Part shown: one piece after another, positions 61,242 through 64,000 of the stretch
Numbering within the stretch: position 1 is the first letter of the stretch
Layout: every line of letters starts with the position of its first letter
Assembly (NCBI GenBank): GCA_910574345.1
Contig: CAJSZV010000008.1
Coordinates: 124,001 to 188,000, forward strand
Length of the DNA stretch: 64,000 bases
DNA from: Clostridiaceae bacterium
GTDB taxonomy: Bacteria; Bacillota; Clostridia; Lachnospirales; Lachnospiraceae
Reading direction: 5' to 3'
Notes under the pieces: generated by a model
The model's database searches: none
What the model was told of the DNA's origin: nothing
The model's input: only the letters and a program-made list of their open reading frames with translations
Made by a program: the position numbers and the translations under genes

Positions 61242-63011
61242 ATGAGTAAAGATAAAAGAAAAAAGATATGTTTCATCAGCACGGCGGCACTATTCGGTGT
61301 GGGGGCAGCGATTTTTTTGTTTCTCCATTTTGGCGGACACACGAAGCCCGGCATAACATCCTATAAAGAAAAATGTTCCCTGTTGGAAGAAACCGTACTG
61401 ACAGAGGAGAATGAAAGGTTTCTGGGAAAAAGTCCTGCCGGCGGACAGGCCGGACATGCAGTATTTCTTTCTGTCTGCAATACGGCTGAGCGGGCCAGCG
61501 TATTCTGCGGAACCGGGCCGGATCTTTTGTCTGCCTGGAAACATGCGGATGCCCAGGTAATGGCCTTTTTAGAGAACAGCAACTTTGACCCTGTTTGGGT
61601 AAAAGCCGATGTGGTCTTCTTTTCCGATACCCTTGAGGAAGAAGAATTCATTCAGAAAATTCTGGCCGCACGTCACGAATTTTACCGGTATGGCGTGGCT
61701 TTTGATAAACATTTTCAGACAGCGCTTTTGGAGGCAGAGTTAAACGGAGCAAAGATTTATGACTATGACAACGGCGGCATTCAGATAGAGGAACTGAACC
61801 GATATTTGGAGAAAGCTGACAGGAAGCCTTTGGAAACTCTTCCTCCGGTCTATACGGTCTTCCGGTGTGCGGGGTGGCTCTGTGATGAAAATAAACATGT
61901 GTATGAACTGAGTCGGGACGGTCTGGAATATGGAAGGAGGCACATAAGCCCCATTGACAAAGACTATGCCAGACAATTGATTGTGAATGCCTCATCCTTT
62001 CTCATGGATCAGGTGAAGGACGACGGTTCTTTCATTTACGGAATCTATCCGCGTTTTGACAGGGAGATTGATAACTACAATATCGTACGCCACGCCAGTA
62101 CTCTGTGGTCCTTAATCTGCAGATACCGCCTGGAACCGGAAAAAGAGCTGGAGGAGAAGATTGACATGACTATTGATTACATGCTTGCCAAAGTAGTCTA
62201 TGACTCTCATGGGCGTGCCTTTTTATATGAAGAGAAAGACGACGAAATCAAGTTAGGCGGCTGCGGAATTGCCGTAGTTGCCCTGACGGAGTACATGGAT
62301 GTATTTCAGAGCGACAAATATGAAGAGGTGTGCCATGATCTGGGGAACGGAATTTTATCTATGATGGACCAGTCCACAGGAGAGTACTATCATGTTCTCA
62401 ATGGGGATTTTACCAGAAAGGAAGAATTCCGCACGGTTTACTATGACGGCGAGGCCACATTTGCCTTATGCCGGCTTTATGGCCTTACAAAAGATCCCCA
62501 GTGGCTTCAGGGGGCGAAAAAAGGAGTGGACCATTTTATTCAGGAGGACTACACCAGATACAAGGATCATTGGGTAGCATACAGTATGAACGAGATTACA
62601 AAATATGTGCCGGATTGTGAAGAATACTATGATTTTGCACTGAAAAACGCCCAGGTGAATCTGGAGACAATCTATAATCGGGATACCACTTATCATACCT
62701 ATCTGGAACTTTTAATGGCAACCTTTGAGACGTACTGCCGGATGACGGAACATGGCTGCAGGCCCAAGGACTTTGATCTGGAGATGTTTCTGGATACCAT
62801 CTATACAAGAGCAGACCGCCAGCTAAACGGTTATTTTTATCCGGAGTATGCCATGTATATGAGAAATCCTCAGAGAATCTTAGATACATTTATGGTACGT
62901 CACGACGGATACCGGGTCCGAATTGATGATGTACAGCATAACATTGGCGGGTATTATCTCTATTTTAAAAATTATGACAAGTTGGTATCCATGGGATTGA
63001 GAGAGAGATAA
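61242..63011 (+). CDS. Membrane-anchored extracellular protein of unknown function, (alpha/alpha)-toroid-like
   Basis: A 589-residue protein with a short Lys/Arg-rich N-terminus and one membrane segment (about 9-28), so the bulk is outside. Residues about 30-190 form a mixed alpha/beta domain. Residues about 220-580 show a run of paired helices with Trp, Tyr and His-rich turns (FIYGIYPRFDREIDNYNIVR, HASTLWSL, TVYYDGEATFALCRLYGLT, DPQWLQGAKKGVDHF). These look like six-hairpin glycosidase or epimerase toroids. I do not recognise the family. It follows the c-di-GMP-controlled surface gene by 100 bases on the same strand, with a terminator between, so a link to surface polysaccharide or to that protein is only contextual. 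The start at ATG 61242 follows GGAG 9 bases upstream. Confidence 0.75.
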   Translation: MSKDKRKKICFISTAALFGVGAAIFLFLHFGGHTKPGITSYKEKCSLLEETVLTEENERFLGKSPAGGQAGHAVFLSVCNTAERASVFCGTGPDLLSAWKHADAQVMAFLENSNFDPVWVKADVVFFSDTLEEEEFIQKILAARHEFYRYGVAFDKHFQTALLEAELNGAKIYDYDNGGIQIEELNRYLEKADRKPLETLPPVYTVFRCAGWLCDENKHVYELSRDGLEYGRRHISPIDKDYARQLIVNASSFLMDQVKDDGSFIYGIYPRFDREIDNYNIVRHASTLWSLICRYRLEPEKELEEKIDMTIDYMLAKVVYDSHGRAFLYEEKDDEIKLGGCGIAVVALTEYMDVFQSDKYEEVCHDLGNGILSMMDQSTGEYYHVLNGDFTRKEEFRTVYYDGEATFALCRLYGLTKDPQWLQGAKKGVDHFIQEDYTRYKDHWVAYSMNEITKYVPDCEEYYDFALKNAQVNLETIYNRDTTYHTYLELLMATFETYCRMTEHGCRPKDFDLEMFLDTIYTRADRQLNGYFYPEYAMYMRNPQRILDTFMVRHDGYRVRIDDVQHNIGGYYLYFKNYDKLVSMGLRER

Positions 63012-63138
63012 GGGGAATGTTTTTTTCATTGCTTTCACTCTGTCTCTTCTCACATTTTATACAGCAAAATGTATTATATTATAACCAGAAGGAATATTAC
63101 GTATAACTTCTATGTAGGGGCTTTATTAAAGGAAAGTG

Positions 63139-63167
63139 TTGACAAGCGAAAATGATAAAGCTATAAT
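63139..63167 (+). promoter_or_regulatory. Promoter of the terminal binding-protein gene
   Basis: TTGACA (63139-63144), 17 bases, TATAAT (63162-63167): full consensus, suggesting strong expression. Confidence 0.85.
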
Positions 63168-63217
63168 GTAAAAAGTTTTACATAAAATGCTTGCATATTT
63201 ATGAGGAGGAGAATATT

Positions 63218-64000
63218 ATGAAAAAACTGATTACATTAGGTTTGACAGCAGCCATGGTTGCTTCCTTAACTGCCTGCGGCGGAGGAAGCGGCGCAGATGC
63301 CACTACTGCGGCAGCAGGGGGAGACAGCACTACAGCAGCGGCAGGCACAGGGGACGCTACAGCAGCGGCGGATAATTCCGGCGCGGGAGAAGCAGCAGGG
63401 GGCACGTTTAAGATCGGTGTCATCGGACCTTTAACCGGTCCTGCGGCAGCTTACGGCATTGCGGTACAGAACGGTGCTGACCTGGCTGTAAAAGAGATCA
63501 ATGCGGCAGGCGGAGCTAACGGAATTATGTTTGAGGCCAACGCCCAGGATGACGAGCATGATGCTCAGAAGTCCGTGAACGCTTACAACACATTAAAAGA
63601 CTGGGGCGCTCAGGCTATCGTAGGTTCCACCACATCCGATCCATGTATCGCAGTGGCAGCCGAGACTTCCAATGACAATATGTTCCAGATTACTCCATCC
63701 GGATCCGCTGTAGAGTGCGTATCTCCGGAGAACGTGTTCCGTGTATGTTTTGCAGACCCGGATCAGGGAACGGCTTCCGCTGTTTATATCGGCGAGAACA
63801 AACTGGCTTCCAAAGTTGCCGTGATCTATGACAGCTCCACAACATATTCTTCCGGTATCCGTGAGGCCTTTGTGAAGGAAGCGGGAAACCAGGGAATCGA
63901 GATTGTGGCGGACGAAGCATTTACTGCAGACAATGCAACAGACTTTTCCGTACAGCTTGACAAGGCAAAAGATGCCGGCGCAGAGCTGGTATTCCTTCCG
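63218..64000 (+). CDS. Branched-chain amino-acid ABC transporter binding lipoprotein (truncated at window end)
   Basis: The first 261 codons are in the window and the frame is still open at the edge. A lipoprotein signal (MKKLITLGLTAAMVASLTAC, Cys-20) is followed by an Ala/Thr/Gly-rich linker (about 22-60). The LivJ/LivK-type periplasmic-binding fold then begins: FKIGVIGPLTGPAAAYGIAV, LAVKEINAAGG, and QDDEHDAQKSVNAYNTL. This is the receptor of a high-affinity Leu/Ile/Val or related amide importer; the permease and ATPase genes would be expected to the right. Strong consensus promoter and GAGGAGGAG site before the ATG. Confidence 0.94.
   Translation, partial: MKKLITLGLTAAMVASLTACGGGSGADATTAAAGGDSTTAAAGTGDATAAADNSGAGEAAGGTFKIGVIGPLTGPAAAYGIAVQNGADLAVKEINAAGGANGIMFEANAQDDEHDAQKSVNAYNTLKDWGAQAIVGSTTSDPCIAVAAETSNDNMFQITPSGSAVECVSPENVFRVCFADPDQGTASAVYIGENKLASKVAVIYDSSTTYSSGIREAFVKEAGNQGIEIVADEAFTADNATDFSVQLDKAKDAGAELVFLP

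Overview
The window reads as low-to-medium GC chromosomal DNA of a Gram-positive anaerobe of the Clostridia, most likely a gut Lachnospiraceae (Clostridium cluster XIVa type). The evidence is strong AGGAGG-type ribosome binding sites, TTGACA-17-TATAAT promoters, a Firmicutes-order ffh-rpsP-khpA-rimM-trmD-rplS-lepB-rbgA-rnhB block, a YjfB-type small protein, many AraC-controlled sugar loci, an LPKTG sortase substrate and cyclic-di-GMP-I riboswitches. The genus cannot be fixed from the sequence alone. No insertion sequence, prophage or CRISPR array was seen.

Region 1 (1-2.7 kb): the 3' part of an OmpR-type two-component system (kinase truncated by the window edge), a CitMHS citrate-type transporter and a stand-alone YjfB-like gene. 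Region 2 (2.7-22.9 kb) is a sugar-acquisition island. It has three diverged GH36 alpha-galactosidases, a complete binding protein plus two-permease ABC importer with no ATPase, four AraC regulators, a chromate-transporter (CHR) pair cotranscribed with two of those regulators, a PsiE/binding protein/chemoreceptor operon and a uridine phosphorylase. The promoters of the second galactosidase and of the phosphorylase are nearly identical, spacer included.

Region 3 (22.9-31.5 kb): an L-rhamnose operon (rhaB, an AraA/FucI-fold isomerase in place of rhaA, rhaD, rhaM) beside its AraC regulator, a tRNA-Glu(CTC), a tiny coiled-coil gene, a GH1 6-phospho-beta-glucosidase, and an XRE/membrane protein pair behind repeated ATGTAAAG boxes. 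Region 4 (30.6-35.2 kb): a LysR regulator divergent from two tandem small/large pairs of aconitase-family (LeuD/LeuC-like) hydro-lyases with no leuA or leuB. Region 5 (35.2-42.7 kb): SleB-type wall hydrolase, YhcH, pectinesterase, PEP carboxykinase, HAD phosphatase, CarD and an aminotransferase.

Region 6 (42.7-56.4 kb) is the conserved housekeeping core: SRP protein, ribosomal proteins S16 and L19, tRNA and ribosome maturation factors, signal peptidase I, RNase HII, PgeF, a long PRPP synthetase, and the DUF512-der-plsY-gpsA block. Two multi-hairpin intergenic elements (41316-41450 and 51501-51684) share a hairpin whose stem differs by compensatory changes.

Region 7 (56.4-63.0 kb) is accessory: a small serine recombinase, an AP2-domain protein, then a roughly 500-base leader with two tandem c-di-GMP-I (GEMM) aptamers directly upstream of a 972-residue LPKTG surface protein with long acidic repeats. 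A membrane-anchored 589-residue protein of unknown function follows. This c-di-GMP-controlled surface locus is the most notable part of the window. The end holds the 5' part of a branched-chain amino-acid-type binding protein.
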